From assembly GCF_049800955.1 (NCBI RefSeq), contig NZ_JBNAGA010000002.1, forward strand, positions 496,001 through 560,000: a DNA stretch of 64,000 bases. Direction: 5' to 3'. The position numbers and the translations under genes are program-made. The notes beneath the pieces were generated by a model. It was given only the letters and a program-made list of their open reading frames with translations, was not told where the DNA came from and did no database searches. Below are positions 16,333 to 25,301 of the stretch, in pieces. Source of the stretch: JAKVBH01 sp049800955 (GTDB lineage: Bacteria > Pseudomonadota > Alphaproteobacteria > Rhodobacterales > Rhodobacteraceae). Positions within the stretch are counted from its first letter, which is position 1. Each line of letters starts with the position of its first letter.

Positions 16333-17319
16333 ATGCCTGAGTATCAAAACATCTTTACCCAAGTTCAGGTCCAGGGCCCGCCCGAATGGGGCACGGACAA
16401 CGAAAACAACATGATGGAAGAGAGATCGGGCGAGCCCTTCTTCTCAACCCTTGTGGGCCTTTTCGGCAACGCGCAGATCGGCCCGATCTACCTTGGATGG
16501 ACAGGTCTCGTCTCGATCCTGACAGGGACGCTGGCGCTCAATATCATCGGGATCAATATGCTCGCGCAAGTGGGCTGGTCGATCCCGGAGTTCCTGAGGC
16601 AGCTCTTCTGGCTGGCGCTTGAGCCGCCATCACCGGAATACGGCCTGTCGATCCCGCCGCTCAAGGACGGGGGCTGGTACATCATTGCCTCGCTCTTCCT
16701 TTTGGTCTCGGTGATGACATGGCTCTTGCGAACCTACCTGTTGGCCCAACAACACAAGATGGGCAAACACGTGTTCTGGGGGTTTGCTTCCGCGATCTGG
16801 CTGTTCCTCGTTTTGGGTCTCTTCCGTCCGATCCTCATGGGATCGTGGTCTGAGGCGGTGCCTTACGGGATCTTCCCGCACCTTGACTGGACGACGGCCT
16901 TCTCGATCCGCTACGGCAACCTCTACTACAACCCGTTCCACTGTCTCTCGATCGTGTTCCTCTATGGCTCGGTGCTGCTCTTTGCGATGCACGGCGCCAC
17001 GATCCTCGCCGTGACCCGCTTTGGCGGTGACCGCGAGCTGGAGCAGATCTACGACCGGGGAACAGCCACCGAACGTGCCGCGCTCTTCTGGCGCTGGACC
17101 ATGGGCTTCAACGCCACAATGGAAGGCATTCACCGGTGGGCCTGGTGGTTCGCAGTTCTGACCCCCATCACGGGCGGTATCGGGATCCTGCTCACCGGCA
17201 CGGTTGTCGATAACTGGTTCATCTGGGCCCAGGAGCACAACTTCGCTCCGCTCTACGATGGCGCCTATGGCTACGCCGATTACCAATCCTACGAAACCTT
17301 CATTGGACAGGAGAACTAA
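16333..17319 (+). CDS. pufM: Photosynthetic reaction centre M subunit
   Basis: M chain of the reaction centre, 328 residues, with five membrane helices. ATG 16333 (MPEYQNIFTQVQVQGPPEWG) is the family start; the longer frame to 16276 runs into pufL. Conserved segments include FPHLDWTTAFSIRYGNLYYN, AMHGATILAV and EGIHRWAWWFAV, holding bacteriochlorophyll and iron ligands. The C-terminus (about 15 residues beyond the last helix region) is extended, as in species that carry a cytochrome subunit. Confidence 0.98.
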   Translation: MPEYQNIFTQVQVQGPPEWGTDNENNMMEERSGEPFFSTLVGLFGNAQIGPIYLGWTGLVSILTGTLALNIIGINMLAQVGWSIPEFLRQLFWLALEPPSPEYGLSIPPLKDGGWYIIASLFLLVSVMTWLLRTYLLAQQHKMGKHVFWGFASAIWLFLVLGLFRPILMGSWSEAVPYGIFPHLDWTTAFSIRYGNLYYNPFHCLSIVFLYGSVLLFAMHGATILAVTRFGGDRELEQIYDRGTATERAALFWRWTMGFNATMEGIHRWAWWFAVLTPITGGIGILLTGTVVDNWFIWAQEHNFAPLYDGAYGYADYQSYETFIGQEN

Positions 17320-17322
17320 GTC

Positions 17323-18438
17323 ATGTTTCCCAAATGGTTCAGTGAATGGAACAGGGAGAACCCCACCGATATCTTCGGGCCCGCGATCAAGATCGGGGTC
17401 CTGGGTGGGGCTGCCTTCGTAGCGATCATGGCGGTCGCCTGGGGGAACCCGTTTGCAGATCAAAACATGCAGACAGGTCCCCGCGGCAACGGCATGTCGG
17501 TCACTAAATATGAGGCCGAGATCACAGCTGCCGATCCGACCCTTGCGGATTACTACGACGAGGAGCCGTGGATCCCCGAGGAAGGTGAGGAGCTGGCAAA
17601 GGACATTTATGAGAATGTCCAGGTTTTGGGCGATCTGACGGATGCCAACTTCAATCGCCTGATGAATGCGATGGTCAATTGGGTCGCGCCGGATGAGGGC
17701 TGCAACTACTGTCACGCGGGCGCGGACGATGGTGAATATGCGGATGACGATCTTTATACCAAGGTTGTTGCCCGCTCGATGATCCAGATGACCCAGTCGA
17801 TCAACGAAGACTGGGACGGACATGTCAACGCTGTGCAGGAAAACGGTGTGAACTGTTATACCTGCCACCGTGGCCAGAACGTGCCATCCGAGATCTGGTT
17901 CAAGACGACGCCAGTTCTTGAAGCAACCGAGGGTTGGGCGAGCATTCAAAACCGCGCAACGCTTATCTCGCAATCGACCTCACTGCCCTCGGATGCGCTG
18001 GAGAAGTATCTCCTCGAATACGAGACCATCGCAGTGCACGACCTGGAAAGCCGCGTTGCCGGTGTTCCCGGTCAGGACGACTACCCAGGCATTCAGCATG
18101 CCGAGCGGACCTACTCGCTGATGAACTATTTCAGCAACTCGCTCGGGGTGAACTGTGTGTTCTGCCATAACTCCCGCGCCTTCTACGATCCCGGTCAGGT
18201 TACGCCCCAATGGGGCACGGCAAGCCTGGGCATCGCGATGGTGCAGGAACTCAACAACGACTGGCTCGTGCCGCTGCGCGACGTCTATCCCGAACACCGG
18301 CTCGGTCCGAAATATGCAGATGCGCCCAAGGCCGCCTGCAAGACCTGCCACAAGGGATATCAGCGTCCGCTGCAAGGCATGAACGTGATCGCCAACTGGC
18401 CTGAATTGGCCAGCACGGAGCCGCCAGTCTACGAATGA
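17323..18438 (+). CDS. pufC: Reaction-centre tetraheme cytochrome c subunit
   Basis: Periplasmic cytochrome that re-reduces the photo-oxidised special pair. The 371-residue protein has four CXXCH heme sites: CNYCH (127-131), CYTCH (178-182), CVFCH (278-282) and CKTCH (339-343). The N-terminus has a single hydrophobic segment (about 20-41) and no lipobox cysteine, so it is anchored by an uncleaved helix rather than by lipid. It starts four bases after the pufM stop and takes the place that pufX holds in Rhodobacter sphaeroides and capsulatus. A terminator follows. Confidence 0.98.
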   Translation: MFPKWFSEWNRENPTDIFGPAIKIGVLGGAAFVAIMAVAWGNPFADQNMQTGPRGNGMSVTKYEAEITAADPTLADYYDEEPWIPEEGEELAKDIYENVQVLGDLTDANFNRLMNAMVNWVAPDEGCNYCHAGADDGEYADDDLYTKVVARSMIQMTQSINEDWDGHVNAVQENGVNCYTCHRGQNVPSEIWFKTTPVLEATEGWASIQNRATLISQSTSLPSDALEKYLLEYETIAVHDLESRVAGVPGQDDYPGIQHAERTYSLMNYFSNSLGVNCVFCHNSRAFYDPGQVTPQWGTASLGIAMVQELNNDWLVPLRDVYPEHRLGPKYADAPKAACKTCHKGYQRPLQGMNVIANWPELASTEPPVYE

Positions 18439-18541
18439 GGGTCGGGCCTCCGGGCCCGCTCCTCCGCCAGGTTCGCTGCTGCTTCCCCAGTAGCGAACAC
18501 GGGGAGAATTCCCCGGTTCCCTTCCTGTTGGCTACAGGAGC

Positions 18542-18580
18542 GGCGGTGCATCGGGGGTCTCGATGCACCGCCATTTTCTC
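18542..18580 (+). terminator. Rho-independent terminator after pufC
   Basis: GGCGGTGCATCG (18542-18553) and CGATGCACCGCC (18561-18572) form a perfect 12-bp stem with a 7-base loop, followed by ATTTTCTCTC. It closes the puf operon; a smaller stem CGGGGA/TCCCCG lies just before it (18500-18515). dxs starts about 50 bases later, so part of its transcription may come from read-through. Confidence 0.85.
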
Positions 18581-18630
18581 TCACTCGTCGGGTTGGGCGA
18601 GCGTGCAACGGAATGACGGGGGAAGTTGTC

Positions 18631-20550
18631 ATGCCATCTCAAACACCATTGCTGGACGTGGTCCGCTTTCCAGCGGACGTCCGGAACCTCACTGATCGCG
18701 AATTGCACCAGCTGTCTGATGAGCTGCGTACAGACGTCGTCAACATCGTCAGCCAAACAGGGGGCCATCTGGGCTCATCTTTGGGTGTTGTTGAATTGAC
18801 TGTGGCGCTGCACGCCGTGTTCAACACGCCGGTCGACAAACTTGTCTGGGACGTGGGCCACCAATGCTACCCGCATAAGATCCTGACTGGCAGACGTGAC
18901 CGGATGCTGACCCTGCGCCAGAAGGATGGGCTCTCGGGCTTCACCAAGCGCAGCGAGTCTGACTACGATCCTTTCGGTGCCGCGCACAGCTCGACCTCGA
19001 TTTCCGCGGCCCTTGGTTTTGCCGTCGGCAAGGATCTGGGCCAACCCACTGGCGACGGCATTGCCGTGATTGGGGACGGCTCGATCTCTGCGGGCATGGC
19101 CTATGAGGCGCTTAACAATGCTGGTCACGAAGACCGCCGCATGTTTGTCATCCTGAATGACAATGAGATGTCGATTGCGCCTCCCGTCGGCGCCATGTCG
19201 TCGTATCTCAGCCGTATGTATGCCAATGAACCACTGGCCGCTTTGAAGAATTTTGCCGAAGGTTTTGAGGCGTCTTTGCCCGAGCCGATGCGCGAAGGTG
19301 CTAAACGCGCGCGTCAATTGGTGACGGGCCTTGGCGCGTCTGGCACGCTTTTTGAAGAGCTTGGGTTCTCCTATATCGGCCCGATCAATGGTCATGATCT
19401 TGACCAGCTCCTGCCAGTGCTGCGCGCAGCGCGCGCGCGTGCGACCGGGCCGACGCTCATCCATGTCTGCACTGTGAAAGGCAAGGGCTATGCGCCCGCG
19501 GAGGCGTCCAACGATTGCTATCACGGTGTCGCCAAATTCGACGTGGCCACGGGTGCGCAGCAAAAATCGAAGCCAAACGCACCGTCCTACACAAGCGTGT
19601 TCGGGCAGACGCTGACCGAGGAGGCCACCCACGATCCAGCGATTGTGGCCGTGACGGCGGCAATGCCATCAGGCACCGGCGTCGACATTATGGCCAAGGT
19701 CCATCCCAAACGGGTGTTCGATGTTGGCATCGCGGAGCAACATGCCGTGACCTTCGCGGCAGGCATGGCCGCAGCAGGCCTCAAGCCGTTTTGCGCCATC
19801 TATTCGTCCTTCCTGCAGCGCGGGTATGACCAGATTGCCCATGACGTCGCGATTCAGAACCTGCCTGTTCGCTTTGCCATCGACCGCGCCGGGCTTGTCG
19901 GCGCTGACGGTCCGACCCACGCCGGGGCTTTCGATGTCGCCTATCTGGCTAACCTGCCCAACATGGTCGTGATGGCGGCGGCAGATGAGGCCGAACTCAA
20001 GCACATGGTCGCAACCGCAGCGGCTTATGATGCAGGCCCGATCGCCTTCCGCTATCCGCGCGGAAACGGCACGGGTGTGATGATGCCGGAGCGGGGCGCG
20101 ATCCTTGAGATAGGACGTGGGCGCATCGTGTCCGAAGGCGAAGATGTCGCGATCCTGTCCTTTGGCGCGCATCTTGAGGAGGCTGCGATGGCCGCGCTGG
20201 CTCTGGAGGACAATGGGCTGAGCGTAACGCTCGCGGACGCCCGTTTTGCCAAGCCGCTCGATGAAGCATTGTTGCTTAGTCTCGTGGATAACCACCGCGC
20301 TCTGATTACGGTCGAACAAGGTGCTGTTGGCGGCTTTGGAGCCCATGTCTTGCACCGGCTTGCGGATCTTGGCCGTCTCGATGGCCGCTGCGCTGTCAAG
20401 ACAATGACCTTGCCAGACAGGTTCATCGATCAAGCCTCGCCCGCCGAGATGTATGCGGATGCGGGTCTGACCCGGCAGGACATTCTCGATACAGCCCTGC
20501 AAGCCTTGGGCATTCATTCTGGAAACAATGTCGTGCCTCTAAAGGGCTGA
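18631..20550 (+). CDS. dxs: 1-deoxy-D-xylulose-5-phosphate synthase
   Basis: Thiamine-diphosphate enzyme that condenses pyruvate and glyceraldehyde-3-phosphate, the first step of the MEP isoprenoid route, supplying carotenoid and phytol precursors. ATG 18631 is chosen because GGGGGAAG lies just upstream; ATG 18613 would add six residues. The 639-residue protein has the TPP motif GDGSISAGMAYEALNNAG, the transketolase histidines GHQCYPHK, and the central pyrimidine-binding domain (IAEQHAVTFAAGMA). dxs follows the puf operon in Rhodobacter capsulatus too. Its last 12 bases overlap the convergent gene at 20539-20982. Confidence 0.97.
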   Translation: MPSQTPLLDVVRFPADVRNLTDRELHQLSDELRTDVVNIVSQTGGHLGSSLGVVELTVALHAVFNTPVDKLVWDVGHQCYPHKILTGRRDRMLTLRQKDGLSGFTKRSESDYDPFGAAHSSTSISAALGFAVGKDLGQPTGDGIAVIGDGSISAGMAYEALNNAGHEDRRMFVILNDNEMSIAPPVGAMSSYLSRMYANEPLAALKNFAEGFEASLPEPMREGAKRARQLVTGLGASGTLFEELGFSYIGPINGHDLDQLLPVLRAARARATGPTLIHVCTVKGKGYAPAEASNDCYHGVAKFDVATGAQQKSKPNAPSYTSVFGQTLTEEATHDPAIVAVTAAMPSGTGVDIMAKVHPKRVFDVGIAEQHAVTFAAGMAAAGLKPFCAIYSSFLQRGYDQIAHDVAIQNLPVRFAIDRAGLVGADGPTHAGAFDVAYLANLPNMVVMAAADEAELKHMVATAAAYDAGPIAFRYPRGNGTGVMMPERGAILEIGRGRIVSEGEDVAILSFGAHLEEAAMAALALEDNGLSVTLADARFAKPLDEALLLSLVDNHRALITVEQGAVGGFGAHVLHRLADLGRLDGRCAVKTMTLPDRFIDQASPAEMYADAGLTRQDILDTALQALGIHSGNNVVPLKG

Positions 20551-20982
20551 CGACGTGCTTCTTTTTGGCGGATGCGCGATCTGAAGCAATAGCAAGGCTT
20601 CCTGAGCTTTTGCTTCGGATTTCGCGCGATCCTGCTTCTGAGCACTTTGGGCGATGTCCTTGAGCGCATCACGCTTGCCCAGGTGTTTGCGGAGCTCTTG
20701 CGCGTATTCGCCTTTCTCCGCGAGGATCAGCGCGAGGTCCTGATTGGCCTGCGCTTTCTTGCGCCGGCTCCACTCTGTCCACAGTTGATGAGCGCCCATC
20801 CGCATCATGGTGGACAATTCCTCCGGCGGGGTTGTGGCGGCGATTTGGAAGCCTGCATCAATGTCCTGTAGCGTGCGGCGTGTAGCCATTTCCCGCGCTG
20901 TGATCTTTGCCATTCGGCCCTGCGCGTGATTGAGCTTTGCCTCGGCGAGATGGGCGAGCTCCTGCAAATCTTTCAAATTCAT
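20539..20982 (-). CDS. Hypothetical helical protein at the end of the flhA operon
   Basis: A 147-residue, hydrophilic, Lys/Gln/Ala-rich protein with no signal peptide or membrane segment; long stretches (about 10-40 and 80-135) look like coiled coil. The ATG at 20982 overlaps the flhB stop (ATGA), so it is the last gene of flhA-fliR-flhB and probably works with flagellar export. Small coiled-coil flagellar proteins such as FliJ have similar character, but I do not recognise the sequence as FliJ. Its 3' end overlaps the dxs 3' end by 12 bases. Confidence 0.75.
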   Translation of the reverse strand: MNLKDLQELAHLAEAKLNHAQGRMAKITAREMATRRTLQDIDAGFQIAATTPPEELSTMMRMGAHQLWTEWSRRKKAQANQDLALILAEKGEYAQELRKHLGKRDALKDIAQSAQKQDRAKSEAKAQEALLLLQIAHPPKRSTSSAL

Positions 20983-22079
20983 CGGGATCGTCCTCTTACC
21001 TTCGCGCGCATAGCATCCGAGAATCGGATGGCGGCGGCGACGGCCTTGTAGTGTTCCGGCGAGATTTCATCGCCAATGTCCAGACCAGCGTGCAGGGCGC
21101 GCGCGGTTGGAGGGTCTGAATGAATGGGCACACCGTTTTCCGTGGCGATTTCACGGATCTTCAATGCGATCTCATCCACGCCTTTGGCGACAACTTCTGG
21201 CGCCGTGCCCTTCGCGCGCGACCACTTCAAGGCCACCGCGTAGTGCGTCGGGTTCACGACCACGACATCTGCATCCGGCACATCCGAGAGCATTGTATTG
21301 AGCGCGATATGTTCGGCCTTGCTGCGCCGGGCTTGTTTGAGATGAGGATCGCCTTCGGATTCCTTCATCTCGTCGCGCAATTCCTTGTGCGACATCCTTT
21401 GCTTCTTGAGATGCTCGAAGTGTTGCCAAAGGTAGTCAATCCCACCGATGACGAGGGAAACGCAGAACGCAATTGCCAGAAATTCAATGGCATAGTTCAG
21501 CATGCGCAAGATCGCGCCATCGACCGGTGCAATCACCGACAAGACAATGTCGTTGAACCGAAATTGCAGGTAGGCAAACAAGAGCCAGGCATAAAGCCCC
21601 ATTTTCACGGCACTTTTGGCAAACTCGAACAGCCCCTTGCTGCCGAATTTGTTTTTCATGTTCTGGACAAGAGACAGGCGCGAGATCTTGGGTTTGAGCT
21701 TGCTTCCGGCAAACACAAAGCCGCGCTGAACGAACAGACTTCCAATGACAAAAATTGCAGGCACGATCACAAACGGCATCAGAGGCATCAAGATACCGGG
21801 CAGGGCCGGGGCAAAAACGGCTTCGAATTGACCCTCAAACATACGGGGCGCCATGTCGTGGGAGCGCGCGATCAGTACTGACAATGCATCACCCAGAGCC
21901 AGCAGGCTGCCGCCTCCGACTGCCAGTGCTGTGATGAGAAAGCCGAGATACATCGCAGTGGTGTTTAGGTCGGTAGAGCGCGCGAAGTCACCTTTCTTGC
22001 GCGCATCGTCGAGCTTTTTCTGCGTGGCCTCAAATGACTTGTCGGCGCCGTCTTCTTCTCCACCACCATTGCCTGCCAT
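20979..22079 (-). CDS. flhB: Flagellar export switch protein FlhB
   Basis: Inner-membrane component of the flagellar type III export gate, which switches substrate from rod/hook to filament proteins. The 366-residue protein has four membrane helices in the N-terminal two thirds and a cytoplasmic C-terminal domain with the autocleavage motif NPTH (in VVVNPTHYAVALKW). The start overlaps the fliR stop by one base (TGATG) and the stop overlaps the next small gene. Length and motif are normal. Confidence 0.96.
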   Translation of the reverse strand: MAGNGGGEEDGADKSFEATQKKLDDARKKGDFARSTDLNTTAMYLGFLITALAVGGGSLLALGDALSVLIARSHDMAPRMFEGQFEAVFAPALPGILMPLMPFVIVPAIFVIGSLFVQRGFVFAGSKLKPKISRLSLVQNMKNKFGSKGLFEFAKSAVKMGLYAWLLFAYLQFRFNDIVLSVIAPVDGAILRMLNYAIEFLAIAFCVSLVIGGIDYLWQHFEHLKKQRMSHKELRDEMKESEGDPHLKQARRSKAEHIALNTMLSDVPDADVVVVNPTHYAVALKWSRAKGTAPEVVAKGVDEIALKIREIATENGVPIHSDPPTARALHAGLDIGDEISPEHYKAVAAAIRFSDAMRAKVRGRSR

Positions 22080-22840
22080 CAGCGCACCGCCAATGGGTTG
22101 GCCAGATAGGCATCGAGCGCGTCATGCCAGACTTCCAGCATGACGGGGGCTGCGGCGAGGAGAAGGACAAGACCACCCAGAGTGATCGCAGGAGCGCCCA
22201 CAAAAGCGACCATCAGCTGCGGCATCGCTTTGTTGATCACGCCCAGTGCCAGATTGTAGAGCATTGAGAGCACGATGAAGGGCATGGCCAACGAAAATGC
22301 CAACTGGAACGCATGCGCCACTTGCGCGATGCCCCATTCCGCAACCCCTGACCCGGCAGCGGCAAGCCCGGGCGGGAACAACCCGTAGCTTGCCACAAAG
22401 AGCTCGATGGCTTTGACATGAAGCCCGGTCAGCATGGCCAAGGCGATCCCTCCCACCATGAGAACATGGCCCATGGCGGGCATGGGTTCGACGCCTGCCG
22501 CACCAAACACCTGGCTCAGCGATGTGGCTTGCGCTGCGATCGTGCCTGCTGTTTGCAATCCCATCAGCAGCAAGCGCAATCCGATCCCCAGCAAAAACCC
22601 GGCGAGTGTCTCCGTCCCGAGCAATTGCGCCAGCCTGACCAAGTCCCAATCGGGTTCAGCGCGCCATGGCACAACCGGGTAGACGATAAAGGTAAAGGCC
22701 AATGCCAGGCCGAGTTTGATCCGGACGCTCACGCTCGCCGCGCCAAATCCGGGCATCATCGCGACGAAAGCGCTGACCCGGAAAAAGATCGCGAAAAAGC
22801 CGTAGATATGCGGCTCGAGCAGGAGAAAGACGTCACTCAC
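22079..22840 (-). CDS. fliR: Flagellar biosynthesis protein FliR
   Basis: Integral membrane component of the flagellar export gate (FliPQR core), 253 residues with about six hydrophobic segments. Family features include FFRVSAFVAMMPGFG near the start and the conserved GVINKAMPQLMVAFVGAP segment near residues 200-218. It is coupled to flhA upstream (one-base overlap at 22840) and flhB downstream, forming a tight operon. Assignment rests on these motifs, length and position. Confidence 0.94.
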   Translation of the reverse strand: MSDVFLLLEPHIYGFFAIFFRVSAFVAMMPGFGAASVSVRIKLGLALAFTFIVYPVVPWRAEPDWDLVRLAQLLGTETLAGFLLGIGLRLLLMGLQTAGTIAAQATSLSQVFGAAGVEPMPAMGHVLMVGGIALAMLTGLHVKAIELFVASYGLFPPGLAAAGSGVAEWGIAQVAHAFQLAFSLAMPFIVLSMLYNLALGVINKAMPQLMVAFVGAPAITLGGLVLLLAAAPVMLEVWHDALDAYLANPLAVR

Positions 22841-24909
22841 TACTCAACGATCCCTACAAGAGAAGGCTGTGCTTCAAATCCGATTTCCTCAAATGACAGC
22901 ACCGGGTTTGTGAGCCCCCTCGCGGACAGGACGGTTCGCAGGAACCTCCGCCGTCTCGCCGATGTGACGAAGGCCGCCTGCACGCCTCTGTCGGCCACTT
23001 CTGTGGCCTTGCTTGTCGCGCTTTCCGACAACCGCGCAAAGACATCAGGCGGCAGCGCGACGTCCAGACCGCCACGCTCGGACTCCACCTGATAGGTGTT
23101 GAATGTCTCCTCCCATTCAGGCGCGAATTGTATGAGCGGGATGGACCCGTCCTGACGTTGGAACTCGGACACAATCTGGAAGCCCAGCTTCTGGCGCACC
23201 ATTTCGCAAATGGCTTCGGGTTGCGGTGTCAGGGTACGGGCCTCGGCAGTGGCCTCGAGGATAAGTGGGATGTTGCGGATCGAGACCTGCTCTTCCAGCA
23301 GCAGCCGCAACACGGAATGCAGAAGATCCATCGGAACTCGTTCCGGAATCATTTCATCAAGGAACTTCCGATTTGCCTCCGCACGCCCGGGATCGGTCAG
23401 ATTGACCAGTTCATCGAGCAATTTGCGCAAGGCCTTCATGGTGAGCAGGCGGCCAAAGTTACGTTTGATCACCTCGAGCAAATGCGTCGCGAGGACCTCT
23501 GTGGGCGTCACGATCGTGACACCCTCGATGGACAACTGCTCGCGCATATCGGGTTTGATCCAGCGCGCAGGGGCACCATATACCGGCTCCTCAACGTCTT
23601 CCCCTTGCGGCAGCAGATGGGGCGCATCGTTCACCAGTGCGAGAACCATGTCGGCGTTGAGGCGTGCGCGCACTTTCTCGACGCCGAAGATGCGGATGAT
23701 ATAGGTGCCCGGCTCGAGCGCCATGTCGTCTGTCAGGCGGATTTCCGGCATGACCAACCCGAAGCGGGAGGCAATATGCGTGCGCATGTTGTTGATGCGG
23801 CCGTCGAGACCCGTGCCGGGATCGAGCACGAGACTGACGAGATCGCTGGCAAACACGACATGAATGTCGTCAAGATCGAGAACATCGCCGATCTTTTCAG
23901 GGGCTGGCCCCTCTTCTGCTTCCTGCACAACCTCGGTATCGGGCTCGTTTTTGGCCTTGGTGAACCCTTGATAGGCAAGCCAGCCCAGCAATCCAGCGCC
24001 CAGCAGAAATGGCAAGGCGGGCAAACCGGGCACAACCGCGAAGATTGCCAGCAGAATGGCCACGGTCCCCAATGCGCCGGGGTATTGGCCCAACTGCTTT
24101 ACGAGGGTCAGATCGGTTGTGCCTTTGGCGCCGCCGCGTGCCAGCAGAAGAGCGGATGCGATGGAGATGATGACAGCAGGAATCTGAGTGACCAAACCAT
24201 CGCCGACCGTGAGGATCGCGTAGGTTTCAAAAGCCTGCATAAGCCCCATGCCGTGGACCGCGGTGCCCATGATCAGGCCGACGACGATGTTCAGCAATGT
24301 GATCAGCAGGCCTGCGACGGCATCGCCTTTGACGAATTTGGATGCGCCATCCAGCGATCCGAAGAACGTGGTTTCCTGTTGTTCAAGCTCGCGCCGGGCT
24401 TTTGCTTCTTCATGTGTAATGGCGCCAGCGGAGAGGTCGGAATCAATGGCAAGTTGTTTGCCGGGCATCCCGTCCAGGGCAAATCGCGCACCGACCTCGG
24501 CCATGCGCGCCGCGCCCTTGGTAATCACCATGAAGTTCACGATCAGCAGAACGCAAAAGACGACGATGCCCAGGAACACATTGCCGGACATGATGAAATT
24601 GGCAAAGCCTTCGATCACATCCCCCGCAGCATCCGTTCCTGTATGACCTTCGCTGATGATGAGCTTGGTCGAGGAAATATTGAGCGAAAGGCGCAACATA
24701 AGTGAGGCGAGGAGAATCGTCGGGAAGGCGCTGAAATCAAGGGGGCGTTCAATGAACAGCGTGACCGAGAAGATCAGAATCGCAAGTGCAAAAGAGGCTG
24801 TCAGACCAACATCCAGCATCCATGACGGCACCGGCAGGATCATCATGACAATCACGGCCATCAGCGCCATGGCCAGCATTGCAGTAGGCTTGAAGATGTT
24901 TGCGAGCAT
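22840..24909 (-). CDS. flhA: Flagellar export protein FlhA
   Basis: Large subunit of the flagellar type III export gate. ATG 24909 is favoured because GGAG lies about nine bases upstream; ATG 24924 has no ribosome site and would add five residues (total 694). The N-terminal half has about eight membrane helices, with the FHIPEP-type signature region around residues 135-175 (TKGAARMAEVGARFALDGMP), and the C-terminal half is the cytoplasmic domain that docks chaperone-substrate complexes. It is the first gene of this operon. Confidence 0.96.
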   Translation of the reverse strand: MLANIFKPTAMLAMALMAVIVMMILPVPSWMLDVGLTASFALAILIFSVTLFIERPLDFSAFPTILLASLMLRLSLNISSTKLIISEGHTGTDAAGDVIEGFANFIMSGNVFLGIVVFCVLLIVNFMVITKGAARMAEVGARFALDGMPGKQLAIDSDLSAGAITHEEAKARRELEQQETTFFGSLDGASKFVKGDAVAGLLITLLNIVVGLIMGTAVHGMGLMQAFETYAILTVGDGLVTQIPAVIISIASALLLARGGAKGTTDLTLVKQLGQYPGALGTVAILLAIFAVVPGLPALPFLLGAGLLGWLAYQGFTKAKNEPDTEVVQEAEEGPAPEKIGDVLDLDDIHVVFASDLVSLVLDPGTGLDGRINNMRTHIASRFGLVMPEIRLTDDMALEPGTYIIRIFGVEKVRARLNADMVLALVNDAPHLLPQGEDVEEPVYGAPARWIKPDMREQLSIEGVTIVTPTEVLATHLLEVIKRNFGRLLTMKALRKLLDELVNLTDPGRAEANRKFLDEMIPERVPMDLLHSVLRLLLEEQVSIRNIPLILEATAEARTLTPQPEAICEMVRQKLGFQIVSEFQRQDGSIPLIQFAPEWEETFNTYQVESERGGLDVALPPDVFARLSESATSKATEVADRGVQAAFVTSARRRRFLRTVLSARGLTNPVLSFEEIGFEAQPSLVGIVE

Positions 24910-24924
24910 TAATTTTTTCTCCAT

Positions 24925-25301
24925 GTCAGAGCATGGATAGGGCGCAATATACCAAAAAGTGATTAAAATCGGCGGGGCCCTCGTAACCTAGATGCCGCGT
25001 TTCATGGTGGTCTCGGACATCTGTTGGCCGTGCAGGAGCGGGTGGCCTGCGTTTTCACGACGGTTTGCTATGTCTATGGTGCGCTGGGTTGCCCTTTTCG
25101 CTCCCATGCCTTTGCTCTGGCGTGAAAAACGTACGCTCCATCCGGCTCTAAGTCTGGCTCAAAGCGGCCGGGACTGCGGCCGCCGTGTCGTGTCAATTGC
25201 GCACACCCGGCCCTGAAGACTAACGCAACGACGTCCTTATCACAGTAAACAGTAGCTGTTACGTCTCCGTGTCTCTACGCAGTAGGCGTGACGGTGGCGT
25301 C
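24925..25301. other. 377-base intergenic region without a convincing gene
   Basis: This lies between the 5' end of flhA and the 3' end of the aspartate dehydrogenase gene, so it should hold the flhA promoter. I see a GCGGCC/GGCCGC short stem (25164-25183) and a short inverted repeat AACAG-TAG-CTGTT (25248-25260). A 74-codon rightward frame at 24992-25216 has an unlikely composition and no ribosome site. No tRNA or clear terminator is visible. Confidence 0.5.

Noticed and set aside
24992..25216. 74-codon frame between flhA and the aspartate dehydrogenase gene
   Set aside because: No ribosome site, Arg/Trp/Ser-rich composition, no recognisable motif.
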